Below are positions 15,504-24,373 of a DNA stretch of 53,513 bases, in pieces. The notes beneath the pieces were generated by a model. It searched no databases, was not told the origin of the DNA, and saw only the letters and a program-made list of their open reading frames with translations. Both the position numbers and the translations under genes were made by a program. Position 1 is the stretch's first letter, and every line of letters starts with the position of its first letter. The stretch is from Planctomycetota bacterium (GTDB lineage: Bacteria; Planctomycetota; Phycisphaerae; SM23-33): the NCBI GenBank assembly GCA_029553505.1, contig JAKPKY010000248.1, positions 1 through 53,513 of the forward strand, in the 5' to 3' direction.

Positions 15504-17444
15504 ATGCGGATTGTCACCAAGTTGGTTGGCGGATTTGTGGCAATCGCGATCCTGACGGCGGTCACCGCGTACGTGAGTGTGTCCCTGTCGGACCACGTCT
15601 GGAACCTGCGAAACGTCGAACTGCCCATGGAGCAGCATCTCGGGCAACTCGAGGAAAGCGGATGGGAGGCTCTCCATGCCGTCGATTCCTACACGACCAG
15701 CCCCGATCCGCGTTTTGTGGAGGAATACGAGGAAGAGGCCGCCGACGTGGAGAATTACTTCGCCGCGTACCTGGCCCTGACGGACACGAAAAAGGAAAAG
15801 GACGCCGCGACCGAGTTCTACCGCGTGTGGTCCGCCGCCAAAGTCGGCGCGGAAACCGTCATGACGCTGGTCCGGAAGTGCAAGCAGGCCGAGGACGACC
15901 TGTTCGTGCACGTGGAGCATGCGGACGACGTGATCGACTCCCGTCTCCAGGCCCGCCTGTCGCCGTCCGATCCGGACGTGCTGGCCAAGGAACAGGCCCT
16001 GCGGGAAGTGGAGGTGAGTATCTGGGAGGCCATCCACGCCGCCCAGCAGTACGCCTCGCTCACCCCGACGATGACGCGGGCGGACCGCGCGCAGGGCGCG
16101 TTCGCGGAATTGTTGGAAAAACAGATCGGCGAAGTGGCGGAGTTCTGGGCGCAATACAAGGCGCTCGCCCACAGCGAGGAGGAGCGCAAGGCCGCCGCGG
16201 ACTTCGAGGCGGCGTGGGCCAAGGCGGTCGCAGCCGGCAGGGACGTCGTGAAACTGCACACCGAAGCCCGTCGCCAGTTCGACCGTCTCATCGAACAGGC
16301 CGAACAACTCGACGAAATCGTGGACGACGGCATGCGCGCCTGCGTGCAAGAACGCATCCTGGCCAGGGACCGCGCGGCGCAGCGGGCCAAGGTCATCGCA
16401 ATCGTCGTCGGCATGGTGGCGATTCTCGGCGCCGTCGCCATCGGGCTGGTCCTGACGCGCTCCATCAGCGTGCCGGTCCGGCGCCTCAGCGACGCCACGA
16501 GCGAACTGGCCAAGGGCAACTACGCCCACCGCATTGCCATCGCGCGGAAGGATGAGTTCGGACTGGTCTCCGAAGCGTTCAATCACATGGCCGGCGAGAT
16601 GCACGTCTCCACGGCGAAACTCGAGGCGCAGATCGTCCAGCGGACCGAGGCCGAGAAGTCGCTCCAGAAGGCCAACGACGAACTGACGACCGTTCTGGCC
16701 AGGCTCTCCCAGGCCAACGACGAGTTGCGGGAGTTCGTCTACATCGCCTCCCACGACCTGCGCGAACCGCTGCGGAAGATATCCTCGTTCGGGTCGATGC
16801 TGAAGGATTCGCTGGAAGAAAAGCTGGACGCCGACGACCGCGAGAACCTGATGTTCATGATCGACGGCGCCAACCGCATGACGCAGATGATCGAGGGCCT
16901 GCTGACGTATTCCCGCGTGAACACGTCCGAGAAGGCGCGAGACGTGATTGACCTGAACGAGACCGTTCGGGATCTCCTCCACCTCGAGCTGGGGGCGTTG
17001 ATCGAGGAGACCGGCGCGCTCGTCGAGGTTCCCCAGGCGCTGCCGAAGGTGCTGGGCAACCCCGCGCAGATCGGCCAGTTGCTTCAGAACCTGATCGGCA
17101 ACGGGATCAAGTACAGCCGCGACGACGTCGCGCCGCGGATCGTCCTGACGGCCGAGGACGCCGGCGACGGTGACGTGCGGATTTCCGTCCGCGACAACGG
17201 CATCGGGATTCCCGCGGAGCATTACGAGAACATTTTCAAGATGTTCCGCCGCCTGCATTCGCGGCGGAAGTATTCGGGCACGGGCATCGGACTGGCCGTC
17301 TGCAAGCGAATCGTGGACAAGCACGGCGGGCGGATCGGCGTGGAATCCCGCGAGGGCGAGGGCACGACGTTCTGGTTCACGCTCGTCCGCGCCGGAGCGG
17401 CGGAAACCGAGGCGTCGCCGGCAGTCGCCGTCGCGTCAGTGTGA
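15504..17444 (+). CDS. membrane histidine kinase with HAMP domain
   Basis: A 646-residue sensor kinase. A membrane helix at about 8-28 and another at about 330-352 flank a ~300-residue all-helical periplasmic sensor region. A HAMP linker follows (SISVPVRRLSDATSELAKGN), then a coiled coil, a HisKA domain with the phosphorylated H417 in SHDLREPLRK, and a HATPase domain with N-box QNLIGNGIKYS, G1 DNGIGIP and G2 GTGIGLAV. The SHDLxEPLR form is typical of kinases that signal through small Rcp1-like receivers, and exactly such a gene follows 37 bp downstream. The ligand is unknown. Confidence 0.93.
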   Translation: MRIVTKLVGGFVAIAILTAVTAYVSVSLSDHVWNLRNVELPMEQHLGQLEESGWEALHAVDSYTTSPDPRFVEEYEEEAADVENYFAAYLALTDTKKEKDAATEFYRVWSAAKVGAETVMTLVRKCKQAEDDLFVHVEHADDVIDSRLQARLSPSDPDVLAKEQALREVEVSIWEAIHAAQQYASLTPTMTRADRAQGAFAELLEKQIGEVAEFWAQYKALAHSEEERKAAADFEAAWAKAVAAGRDVVKLHTEARRQFDRLIEQAEQLDEIVDDGMRACVQERILARDRAAQRAKVIAIVVGMVAILGAVAIGLVLTRSISVPVRRLSDATSELAKGNYAHRIAIARKDEFGLVSEAFNHMAGEMHVSTAKLEAQIVQRTEAEKSLQKANDELTTVLARLSQANDELREFVYIASHDLREPLRKISSFGSMLKDSLEEKLDADDRENLMFMIDGANRMTQMIEGLLTYSRVNTSEKARDVIDLNETVRDLLHLELGALIEETGALVEVPQALPKVLGNPAQIGQLLQNLIGNGIKYSRDDVAPRIVLTAEDAGDGDVRISVRDNGIGIPAEHYENIFKMFRRLHSRRKYSGTGIGLAVCKRIVDKHGGRIGVESREGEGTTFWFTLVRAGAAETEASPAVAVASV

Positions 17445-17481
17445 GAAAACCAAACCGCAAAGACCCCAGGAGGCAACAACC

Positions 17482-17943
17482 ATGGCGAATCTTCAGGCAA
17501 TCCGAATCATGCTGGTGGAAGACGATCCCGGCGATCAGAAACTCATCCGCCAGTCCATCCTCCGGCAAAAACTCGCGAACGACGTGTGTGTCATGGAAAA
17601 CGGCGAGGAGGCGTTGGAGTACCTGAACGCCTGCAAGGCGGGCGATCCCAACTGCGCGGTCCCGGAACTGATCCTTCTGGACCTGAACATGCCCGGAATG
17701 GGCGGCAAGGAGTTTCTGAAACGCCTCAAGTCTGACGAGAACCTGGACACGATTCCCGTGGTCATCCTGACGACCTCCGATTCCGACCAGGACATCCTGG
17801 ACACCTACAAGCTGCACGCGTCCGGATACATCAAGAAGCCGGTGGAGCTCAAGGCGTTCCAGGAAGTCATGTCCACCCTCGAGGACTACTGGTTCATGAT
17901 CTGCAAGCGCGTTGCGTCCCCTGAAGTGCACTGCACGGCATGA
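17482..17943 (+). CDS. single-domain response regulator (Rcp1-like)
   Basis: A 153-residue receiver domain with no output domain. The acidic pocket is VEDDPGD (12-18), the phosphorylation site D67 in ILLDLNMPGMGG, the switch threonine in ILTTSD (97/98) and the conserved lysine K118 in YIKKPV. The VEDDPGD form and C-terminal length are typical of Rcp1-type partners of phytochrome-like kinases. A strong AGGAGG lies 9 nt before the start. It is in an operon with the kinase and overlaps the GGDEF gene by ATGA, so it probably shuttles phosphate between them. Confidence 0.93.
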   Translation: MANLQAIRIMLVEDDPGDQKLIRQSILRQKLANDVCVMENGEEALEYLNACKAGDPNCAVPELILLDLNMPGMGGKEFLKRLKSDENLDTIPVVILTTSDSDQDILDTYKLHASGYIKKPVELKAFQEVMSTLEDYWFMICKRVASPEVHCTA

Positions 17944-18848
17944 TGAACATCCTTGTCATCGACGACGACGACGGCGACATCCGGATGGTGGCCCTGGCGC
18001 TGAAGCAGGCCCATCTGGACTACACGCTGTCCACGGCTGGCACGTTGGCCGAGGGAATGGCCCGGTTGCGCCGGCGCGGCATCGACCTGGTGCTGCTGGA
18101 CCTGGGCCTTCCGGACAGCCGTGGCCTGGAGACGGTGGACCGCGTCTGCAAGGCCTACACGCACATCCCCATCGTCGTGCTGACCGGCCTGAGCAGCGAG
18201 GAGGCCGGTCTGGACGCCATCCGACGCGGCGCCAGCGACTACCTCATTAAGGACAAGCTCTCCGCCGACGTGCTCAGCCGCGCGATCCGCTATTCCCAGG
18301 AGCGCAAGAAGCTGGAGCAGCGCCTGATCTTCCTGGCCAGCCACGACCCGCTCACCGGCGCCCTGAACCGCCGCGCGTTCGAGGAGACGGTCAACCGGTC
18401 CATCGCCCGCGCCCACCGCGGCATGAACAGCGTCCTGATCCTGTTCGACGTGGACCACTTCAAGCAGATCAACGACACGCTGGGGCACTCCGCCGGCGAC
18501 GACGCGCTGGTGAACATCGCCCAGCGGGTGCGGGACCAGTTGCGCGCGGGAGACGTCCTGGCCCGGCTGGGGGGCGACGAGTTCGCCGTCCTGCTGGAAG
18601 GCGTGCCGATGACGGTGGCCCACACCGTGGCCAACCGGCTGCGAACCTCCGTGGCGGAATTGGGCGAGGTGTCCGGCCGTGTCGTTCACCCGACGCTCAG
18701 CGTCGGACTGGTGGAGATCGACGGGCAACTGGAGCACGAGCCCCTCATCAGCCAGGCCGACGACTGCCTCTACCGCGCCAAGAGCCAGGGGCGCGACCGC
18801 CTGGTCTGCATGAACCATCCCGCCGGATGCGCCGCGCCGCAGGATTGA
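17940..18848 (+). CDS. response regulator with GGDEF (diguanylate cyclase) output
   Basis: A 302-residue receiver-GGDEF protein that should make cyclic di-GMP when phosphorylated. The receiver has IDDDDGD (7-13) and phospho-acceptor D54. The cyclase has the substrate-binding FDVDHFKQINDTLGHSAGDD (169-188), the active-site GGDEF at 211-215 and an inhibitory I-site RxxD at 202-205, five residues before it. All catalytic residues are intact. Start is the first ATG of ATGATGA, overlapping the previous stop. As the last gene of the operon it is the likely output of the kinase and links an external signal to c-di-GMP. Confidence 0.95.
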   Translation: MMNILVIDDDDGDIRMVALALKQAHLDYTLSTAGTLAEGMARLRRRGIDLVLLDLGLPDSRGLETVDRVCKAYTHIPIVVLTGLSSEEAGLDAIRRGASDYLIKDKLSADVLSRAIRYSQERKKLEQRLIFLASHDPLTGALNRRAFEETVNRSIARAHRGMNSVLILFDVDHFKQINDTLGHSAGDDALVNIAQRVRDQLRAGDVLARLGGDEFAVLLEGVPMTVAHTVANRLRTSVAELGEVSGRVVHPTLSVGLVEIDGQLEHEPLISQADDCLYRAKSQGRDRLVCMNHPAGCAAPQD

Positions 18849-18860
18849 CGCAGCCAATGG

Positions 18861-18940
18861 GTGGCACGGCTTGCTTGCAAGCCGTGTTGATAGTGATTTC
18901 CCCACGGCATGGAACCACGGGCTGCAAGCAGCCCGTGCCC
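18861..18940. repeat. double-hairpin REP-like element (copy 2)
   Basis: Two hairpins face each other: CACGGCTTGC/GCAAGCCGTG (18865-18886, 2-nt loop) and CACGGGCTGC/GCAGCCCGTG (18916-18937, 2-nt loop). GTGGCAC at the left and GTGCC at the right flank them. Layout matches the element at 2821-2900. Confidence 0.85.
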
Positions 18941-18959
18941 CCCGTCACCGAACAAAAAA

Positions 18960-19030
18960 CACCGCAGAGACCGCGGAGAAAGGATTTTTCATTTTCCCGA
19001 TTCTCTGCGACCTCTGCGGTCTCTGTGGTG
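18960..19030. repeat. long imperfect palindrome of the CACCGCAGAGACC type
   Basis: CACCGCAGAGACCGCGGAG at 18960-18978 pairs with CTCTGCGGTCTCTGTGGTG at 19012-19030 (two mismatches) around a T-rich centre. It lies directly after the REP-like element and before the 3' end of the LamG gene, and might help terminate either gene. Confidence 0.75.
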
Positions 19031-19045
19031 AGTCTTTTGGTGTTG

Positions 19046-20131
19046 TTAGCGGACGCGTTTCCGCCGCAGCGCCAGACCGGCCAGGCCCAGTCCGATCAGC
19101 GTCATGGTGGCCGGCTCGGGGATGATCTGCACGCCGTTGCCGCTTCCGTCGAGGATCAGCGCCGTGTGGTTGACCACGCTCCCGGCGTCGCCCGACAGCC
19201 CGGTGACGTACTGCCAGGTCTTTCCGTCGCTCGTGTCGCCCTGGGCGCCGGCGCCGGCTGCGAAGATCCCGAACAGCGTGTCCGCGTCGGCGATGCCGTA
19301 ATTCAGGCTGTCCACGGCGAGGTTGTAGATCGCCTTGGCCTGTGTGGCGGTCAACCGCTCGTTCCAGACCGAAACGTCGTCCAGCGCGCCGTCCAGGCCG
19401 GTCATGTCACTCGTGGAATCGGTCCGGCCGATGCCGCCGATCCGGACGGGGTTCGTCCACGCGTTGAAGGACGAGGAACTCGAAGAGGCGTAGGTGCTCC
19501 GGGTAAACGCCAGGGCGTCGCCGCCGTCGATGTAGATCATGGCGTCTCCGCCGTTGGAACTGTTATTGCTGGCGATGTCCCACGTGATGAGCAGGTGGTG
19601 CCACTGGTTGTCGAGCGCCGGTGAACCGGTGGGGAAGTTCAGGCCGTAATTGTCGTCGGCGCCGTTGTTGGTCCGGACGAACAGGCGGATGGAATTGGCC
19701 GCTGTGCCCGCCGCGTTGTTGGTCGTCAGGATGAACGCCTCGTGGGAACTGGGGTTGATCGCGCCGAGAATGCCCTGCATGGTCGTGGTGTCGCCGGACT
19801 TGATCCAGAGGGAAATGGTTCCCGTGGACCAGCCGTTCGCGGCGCCGGTCTTGGGGAATCCTTCGGTCGAGCAGTCCACCCAGTTCTCCGCCGTGCCGCT
19901 GCGGGAAAACAGCAGGGCGTTTCCGATCTGCCCGGCCACGTACGTGGGCAGCGCCGAGTCCGTCCGGTTGGTGGTCAGCGTTCCGCCGCTGACGCCCGAG
20001 ACGGAGTTGGCGGGATTCCCGCTGGATTCGTCGAAGGTGAACAGCGAAAGCAACTCTCCCTGGGCCGCGACGGGCATCGCCCCGAGCAGGGCCGCCGTCA
20101 GCCACACTGCCAACTTGGTCATGCGATTCAT
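19046..20131 (-). CDS. LamG-like (concanavalin A fold) PEP-CTERM protein
   Basis: A 361-residue exported protein. Signal peptide 1-24 (MNRMTKLAVWLTAALLGAMP). Residues ~30-240 form a LamG/concanavalin-A-like domain, with the typical opening LSLFTFDESSGNPANSVSG, internal strand WHHLLITWD and the closing GALDDVSVWNERLTATQAKA. The C-terminus has the PEP-CTERM signal: IIPEPATMTLIGLGLAGLAL then RRKRVR. It is probably sorted to the cell surface or matrix and may bind carbohydrate. A GGGAGGT precedes the start at 20131, and a good promoter lies 123 bp upstream. Confidence 0.9.
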   Translation of the reverse strand: MNRMTKLAVWLTAALLGAMPVAAQGELLSLFTFDESSGNPANSVSGVSGGTLTTNRTDSALPTYVAGQIGNALLFSRSGTAENWVDCSTEGFPKTGAANGWSTGTISLWIKSGDTTTMQGILGAINPSSHEAFILTTNNAAGTAANSIRLFVRTNNGADDNYGLNFPTGSPALDNQWHHLLITWDIASNNSSNGGDAMIYIDGGDALAFTRSTYASSSSSSFNAWTNPVRIGGIGRTDSTSDMTGLDGALDDVSVWNERLTATQAKAIYNLAVDSLNYGIADADTLFGIFAAGAGAQGDTSDGKTWQYVTGLSGDAGSVVNHTALILDGSGNGVQIIPEPATMTLIGLGLAGLALRRKRVR

Positions 20132-20253
20132 GGCTACCTCCCTGGTTCCAAGGTCAGTGCAAAACCGGTCCGCTGCGTGATACGCCTTGCGACCAACGAT
20201 CTCCGATGTGCCGTCGGTCCCTCTCTCGCCACGGAATGGCCTGATGATAACAA

Positions 20254-20281
20254 AGTATATCCGAAAACCCGGAAATTGCAA
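20254..20281 (-). promoter_or_regulatory. promoter of the LamG PEP-CTERM gene
   Basis: Minus strand: TTGCAA (20276-20281), 16-bp spacer, TATACT (20254-20259). The leader would be about 115 nt. Confidence 0.6.
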
Positions 20282-20335
20282 CAGTTGATATCTGAAACCG
20301 CATGCGTTGTGGACGGGGGATTTGTCAAAAACGTC

Positions 20336-20520
20336 AAAAACATTCGCAGGGATGAACACAGATAAACACGGTTTTTTTACTCTCTCTCCCTTCTTTTTAT
20401 CCGCGTTCATCCGTGTGCATCCCTGCCCGTTTTCTTGGTTTGAAGAAAACATCGCCACCCGGCAAGCCGTATGTGGGAGTTTATGACGCGCCCGCGGCGC
20501 GGTAGGATGGGGCGATGAGC
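20336..20520. repeat. upstream-region repeat, copy 1 (dyad element plus promoter)
   Basis: About 185 bp closely similar to 21731-21913. The left part is a dyad: GCAGGGATGAACACAG on one side and a CATCCGTGTGCATCCCTGC-like arm on the other. The right part carries the GTTTATG...TAGGATGGGGCGATGAGC promoter/start block. Together with 20254-20281 it accounts for the 20132-20514 intergenic region. Confidence 0.8.
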
Positions 20521-20568
20521 GGGCGGGCACGTCAAATCTTGCCGCGTACGAAGGGAGATCTCCGATGA
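20515..20568 (+). CDS. putative 17-residue leader peptide, possibly a by-product of promoter duplication
   Basis: ATG at 20515 lies 6 nt after TAGGAT and opens a 17-codon frame (MSGRARQILPRTKGDLR) whose stop overlaps the next gene's ATG by ATGA. Its first three codons match those of the U32 gene at 21908 (MSG), and the same promoter precedes both. It may therefore be a copied promoter-plus-start fragment that now couples translation into the secreted-protein gene. Coding status is uncertain, because nothing shows that the peptide itself has a function. Confidence 0.35.
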   Translation: MSGRARQILPRTKGDLR

Positions 20569-21677
20569 GACGGGCGCAATGTCTGATGGTGTTGGCGGGT
20601 CTGATGGGAATCGCGCCGGTCCATGCCGAGTCGCCGCAGGCCGGGCCGCAGGCTTCGGCCGTGACGGTCGCGCCGCTGCCCACGCCGACGATTCCCGAGG
20701 GGCGCACGGGCATCGCGGCCAGGTATCCCGGCGACGTGGGCATCGAAAAGGATCCGGACGTGGTGTTTGTGGAGTCGTTCGAGGGCTCCGTGGACGAGAT
20801 TTGCAGCCACTGGGAGACGGTGAGCGGAAAGCCCCTCATGTCCAGGTCGGACGAAGTGCCGCCCGGGAGCGGGGGAAAGCAGTCGCTGCTTCTCACCCGC
20901 GTTGCGGGAGGCACACAGGGCTACAAGGACGGCGGCAATCTCTACCGCCGGCTGAAGAACGAGAAAGGAGGGTATGGATACGACCAGCTCTTCTTCCGCT
21001 TCTACATGAAGTTCAACAAGGAGCACGCTCCGATCCACCACTACGGGAGCGGACTGGTCGGCTTCAACCCGCCGACGCGCTGGCCGCAGGGAGGGGCGGG
21101 CGAGCGGCCCAAGGGCGACGCGCGCTGGACCAGCCAGGTCGAGCCGGGCGACTTCACGTCCTGGACCTTCTACAGCTATTGGCAGAATATGGGAGGGAGT
21201 CCGCCCCGGGGGCAGACCTGGGGGAACGTCCTGGAGTACGGCGTGCCGCCCCGTGCCGTGGCGAAGGACCAGTGGATCTGCCTGGAGATCATGGTCAAGA
21301 TGAACGACGTCGGCGACAGCAACGGCGAGCAGGCCTACTGGCTCGACGGCAAGCTCAGCCGGGACCGCGAGGGCAGGATCACCAGTTACCTGGGCAAGGG
21401 GTTCCCCGCGGCCGGAACCTGGACCTACGACAAGTTCAAGCCCTACGTGACCGAACGGGGAATCGCCTGGGACTACGCGCTGGGAAAAGGCGTTGCCCTG
21501 CCGGGCGGCAAGCCCTTCCCCGGTTTTGCCTGGAGAAACACGCCGAAGCTGAACATCAACGCCCTCTGGCTGTACCGCTACATGTCGGTGCCCGAGAAGG
21601 GCACGAGCAAGGTCTGGTGGGACCACCTGGTGGTCGCCAAAAAGTACATCGGTCCCATGACGCCGGCGAAACCATAA
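20565..21677 (+). CDS. secreted jelly-roll protein, polysaccharide-lyase-like
   Basis: A 370-residue exported protein with signal peptide 1-21 (cut after PVHA). The body is beta-rich and looks like a concanavalin-A/polysaccharide-lyase jelly roll: YDQLFFRFYMKFNKEH, then HHYGSGLVGF, WTFYSYWQNM, KDQWICLEIMVKMND, AYWLDGKLSRDR and the closing WWDHLVVAKKYIGPM. Aromatic-rich strands suggest carbohydrate binding or cleavage, but I cannot identify catalytic residues or a named family with confidence. GGGAG precedes the start, and the frame also overlaps a tiny upstream ORF. No PEP-CTERM signal is present, so it may be periplasmic or released. Confidence 0.75.
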   Translation: MRRAQCLMVLAGLMGIAPVHAESPQAGPQASAVTVAPLPTPTIPEGRTGIAARYPGDVGIEKDPDVVFVESFEGSVDEICSHWETVSGKPLMSRSDEVPPGSGGKQSLLLTRVAGGTQGYKDGGNLYRRLKNEKGGYGYDQLFFRFYMKFNKEHAPIHHYGSGLVGFNPPTRWPQGGAGERPKGDARWTSQVEPGDFTSWTFYSYWQNMGGSPPRGQTWGNVLEYGVPPRAVAKDQWICLEIMVKMNDVGDSNGEQAYWLDGKLSRDREGRITSYLGKGFPAAGTWTYDKFKPYVTERGIAWDYALGKGVALPGGKPFPGFAWRNTPKLNINALWLYRYMSVPEKGTSKVWWDHLVVAKKYIGPMTPAKP

Positions 21678-21730
21678 GGCCGAGTAAGGCGCGCGGTCTT
21701 GCCGCGCACGCGGACGGTGTGGGCTCTTAA

Positions 21731-21913
21731 AAAACATTCGCAGGGATGAACACAGATAAACGCTGATTGCTGTTGTTTCAAAAACACTTTCTTATCCGTG
21801 TTCATCCCGTTTATCCCTGCCAATTCTCTTGTTTGAATAAAACATAGCCGAACGGCAAGCCGCGCGCCGGCGTTTATGGCGCGCCCGCGGCGTGGTAGGA
21901 TGGGGCGATGAGC
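21731..21913. repeat. upstream-region repeat, copy 2
   Basis: Partner of 20336-20520. The dyad arms are GCAGGGATGAACACAG near 21740 and TTATCCGTGTTCATCC near 21793, with a further CCCTGC. The block from CGGCAAGCCG to the ATG is nearly the same in both copies. This repeat and the promoter fill the 21678-21907 gap. Confidence 0.8.
21896..21901 (+). promoter_or_regulatory. -10 element, candidate leaderless promoter of the U32 gene
   Basis: TAGGAT ends 6 nt before the ATG at 21908. TTTATG lies 17 bp upstream and is kept in both copies of the repeat, so it may be the -35. Confidence 0.45.
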
Positions 21914-24373
21914 GGCAATTGGCGCGGACAAACGGAACTGCTGGCCCCGGCCGGGCAGTGGGAGTCGTTGCGGGCGGCCGTCGCCAACGGCGCCGACGCG
22001 GTCTACTTCGGCCTGGACGACTTCAACGCGCGGCGCCGGGCGGCCAACTTCGCCTTGGACGAACTGCCCGAGGTGGTGCGCTTCGTCCACGACCGCAACG
22101 CGCGGGCGTACGTGGCCATGAACACGCTGATTTTCCCCGACGAACTGGAGCGGGCGGCGGAGTACGTCCGCGCGCTCGCCGGCGCGGGGGCCGACGCGGT
22201 CATCGTGCAGGACCTGGGCCTGGCGGCGCTGATCGGGCGCATGGCGCCGGGGCTGCCGGTCCACGCGTCCACGCAGATGACGCTCAGCGAGCCGGAGGCC
22301 ATCGCCGCGGCCGCGACGCTCGGCGTTCGCCGCGTCATCCTCCCGCGCGAGCTGTCCATCGACGACATCCGCCGCCTGCGCGAGCGGTGCGAGGTGGAGC
22401 TGGAGGTCTTCGTGCACGGGGCGCTGTGCGTCTCGTACAGCGGGCAGTGCCTGGCGAGCCTGTCCATCGGCGGGCGCAGCGCCAACCGCGGCCAGTGCGC
22501 CCAGCCATGCCGCCTGCCGTACGAGCTGCACGTCGACGGCCGGCGGGTCGATTGCGGCGGGCGCGACTTCCTCCTGAGCCCGCGCGACCTGGCGGCGTGG
22601 GACCTGCTGGGCGAACTGCTGGCGGCGGGGGCGACGGCCTTCAAGATCGAGGGACGCATGAAGGACGCGGCATACGTGGCCGCGACCGTGCGAATGTATC
22701 GCGCCGCGCTGGACGCCGCGCTGGCCGGGCGGACGCACCAGCCCTCGCGCGAGCAGGCCGAGGCGCTGGAACACACATTCTCGCGCGGGTTCTGCCGCGG
22801 ATACCTCACAGGCCGACGGCTGCGCGAACTGGTGGACGGCGAGTCGCAGGCCAAGCGTGGCCGGCTGCTGGGCGTCGTGCGGCGCGTCACGAACGGGGCG
22901 GTGGTGATCGAGCTGGCGGCGGACGCCGACGCGCCGGCCGCGGGAGACGGCGTGGCGTTCGACGCGCCCGATCCGCGCGACGAAACCGCCGCGCAGGGCG
23001 GGCGGGTGTACCACGTGCGGCCGCTGTCGGGGCAGAACGTGGAACTGGCGTTCGGGCGGGAGGATGTCTCGCTGGGTGCGTTGCGGCCGGGGCTGCGAGC
23101 GTGGAAGACCGACGACCCGCGCCTGCGCCGGGAGCTGGAGAAGACGTTCGCCCGCGTCGAGCCGTATCGCCGCGAGCCGCTGTCGGTGCGGGTGCGGGCG
23201 GCCGAGGGCGCCCCGCTGGAAGCCACGTTCACCGATACGGCCGGGCGGTCCGCGCGCGGGGTCGGGCGCGAGCCGCTGGCGGCTGCGCGAACGCGCCCGC
23301 TGACGACGGACCTGCTGCGGGCGCAGTTCGGGCGGCTGGGCGACACGCCGTACTCGCTGGGCGAGGTGACGCTGGAGGGCCCGTCGGGCCCGGCCGAGAG
23401 CGTCAACGTGATGGCGCCGGCGGGGGAGTTGAACGAGCTTCGCCGCCGGGCCGTGGGAGAACTGCTGGCCGCGCGCCGCGCGGCGGAACCGTGGCCGATT
23501 GCCGCGGCCGACGCGCTGGAGACGATGCGCGCCGAGGCGCGAGGCGGCGCGCCCGCGAGCGAGTCGCCGCCGCTGCTGTGCGTGCTGGCGCGCACGGGCG
23601 AGCAGGTCGATGCCGTGCTGGACTGGAACGCCAAAGCGCCCGGTCGCGTGGGCCTGCTCTACGCGGACCTGGCGGAGGTGGCGGACGTATCAAACGCCGT
23701 GGATGCGTGCCGCGCGGCGGCCGTGCCGGTCGCGCCGGCCGGGCCGCGCATCCTCACCCTCGACGGGCACGAGCGCGTCCGCCGGCTGGCCGAACTGCCC
23801 GCCGACGCCATCCTCGCGCGGAACCTCGGCACGTTGCGGATCGCGGCGCGGGTCGCGCCGTCGCTGGTTCGCGTGGGCGATTTCTCGCTGAACGTCGCCA
23901 ACGAGCTGACGGCCGGGCTGCTGGGCGCGTGGGGCCTGTCGCGCGTCGCGCCCGGCTGCGACTTGTACGCCGAGCAGCTCGCGCATCTCGCGGCGGCGCT
24001 GCCGCGCGGCGCGCTGGAAGTGCCCATCTGGCGGCACGAGCCGATGTTCCACACGCAGTACTGCCTGTGGTCGGCGCACCTGGCCGGCGGGGCGATCGCG
24101 CCCGAGTGCGGGCGCTTGTGCCGGCGAGAGCGCGTCGCGCTGCGCGACCGCGCCGGCCTGACGCTCCACGCATTCGCCGACGAGTCCTGCCGGACGACGC
24201 TGTTCCGCGCCGTCGCGACGGACCGGATCGCCGAGACGGCGGCGCTGGCGGCCGCGGGCGCCGGCGCGGTCCGGATCGAGCTGCTCGACGAGTCCGGCGC
24301 GCGCGTCGGGGCGATTCTCGATTCCGTCGCCGCCGGTCTCAAACGGGGGGGATTTGCCCCGAATTTGCCCTGA
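21908..24373 (+). CDS. peptidase U32 family protein (RlhA/YdcP-like, with DUF3656-like C-terminus)
   Basis: An 821-residue U32-family protein. Characterised relatives are not proteases but hydroxylate nucleic-acid or quinone substrates: RlhA modifies 23S rRNA C2501, and UbiU/UbiV bind 4Fe-4S clusters. The TIM-barrel N-terminus starts ELLAPAGQWESLRAAVANGA. Cluster-type cysteines are C174, C181, C197 and C201 within the signature GGRSANRGQCAQPCRLPY, and the IEGRMK motif follows. A later CGRLCRR sits near residue 735. Its length fits the long form with a DUF3656-type insert. The start is set by the -10 hexamer six nt upstream. rRNA hydroxylation is inferred from the family only. Confidence 0.9.
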   Translation: MSGNWRGQTELLAPAGQWESLRAAVANGADAVYFGLDDFNARRRAANFALDELPEVVRFVHDRNARAYVAMNTLIFPDELERAAEYVRALAGAGADAVIVQDLGLAALIGRMAPGLPVHASTQMTLSEPEAIAAAATLGVRRVILPRELSIDDIRRLRERCEVELEVFVHGALCVSYSGQCLASLSIGGRSANRGQCAQPCRLPYELHVDGRRVDCGGRDFLLSPRDLAAWDLLGELLAAGATAFKIEGRMKDAAYVAATVRMYRAALDAALAGRTHQPSREQAEALEHTFSRGFCRGYLTGRRLRELVDGESQAKRGRLLGVVRRVTNGAVVIELAADADAPAAGDGVAFDAPDPRDETAAQGGRVYHVRPLSGQNVELAFGREDVSLGALRPGLRAWKTDDPRLRRELEKTFARVEPYRREPLSVRVRAAEGAPLEATFTDTAGRSARGVGREPLAAARTRPLTTDLLRAQFGRLGDTPYSLGEVTLEGPSGPAESVNVMAPAGELNELRRRAVGELLAARRAAEPWPIAAADALETMRAEARGGAPASESPPLLCVLARTGEQVDAVLDWNAKAPGRVGLLYADLAEVADVSNAVDACRAAAVPVAPAGPRILTLDGHERVRRLAELPADAILARNLGTLRIAARVAPSLVRVGDFSLNVANELTAGLLGAWGLSRVAPGCDLYAEQLAHLAAALPRGALEVPIWRHEPMFHTQYCLWSAHLAGGAIAPECGRLCRRERVALRDRAGLTLHAFADESCRTTLFRAVATDRIAETAALAAAGAGAVRIELLDESGARVGAILDSVAAGLKRGGFAPNLP

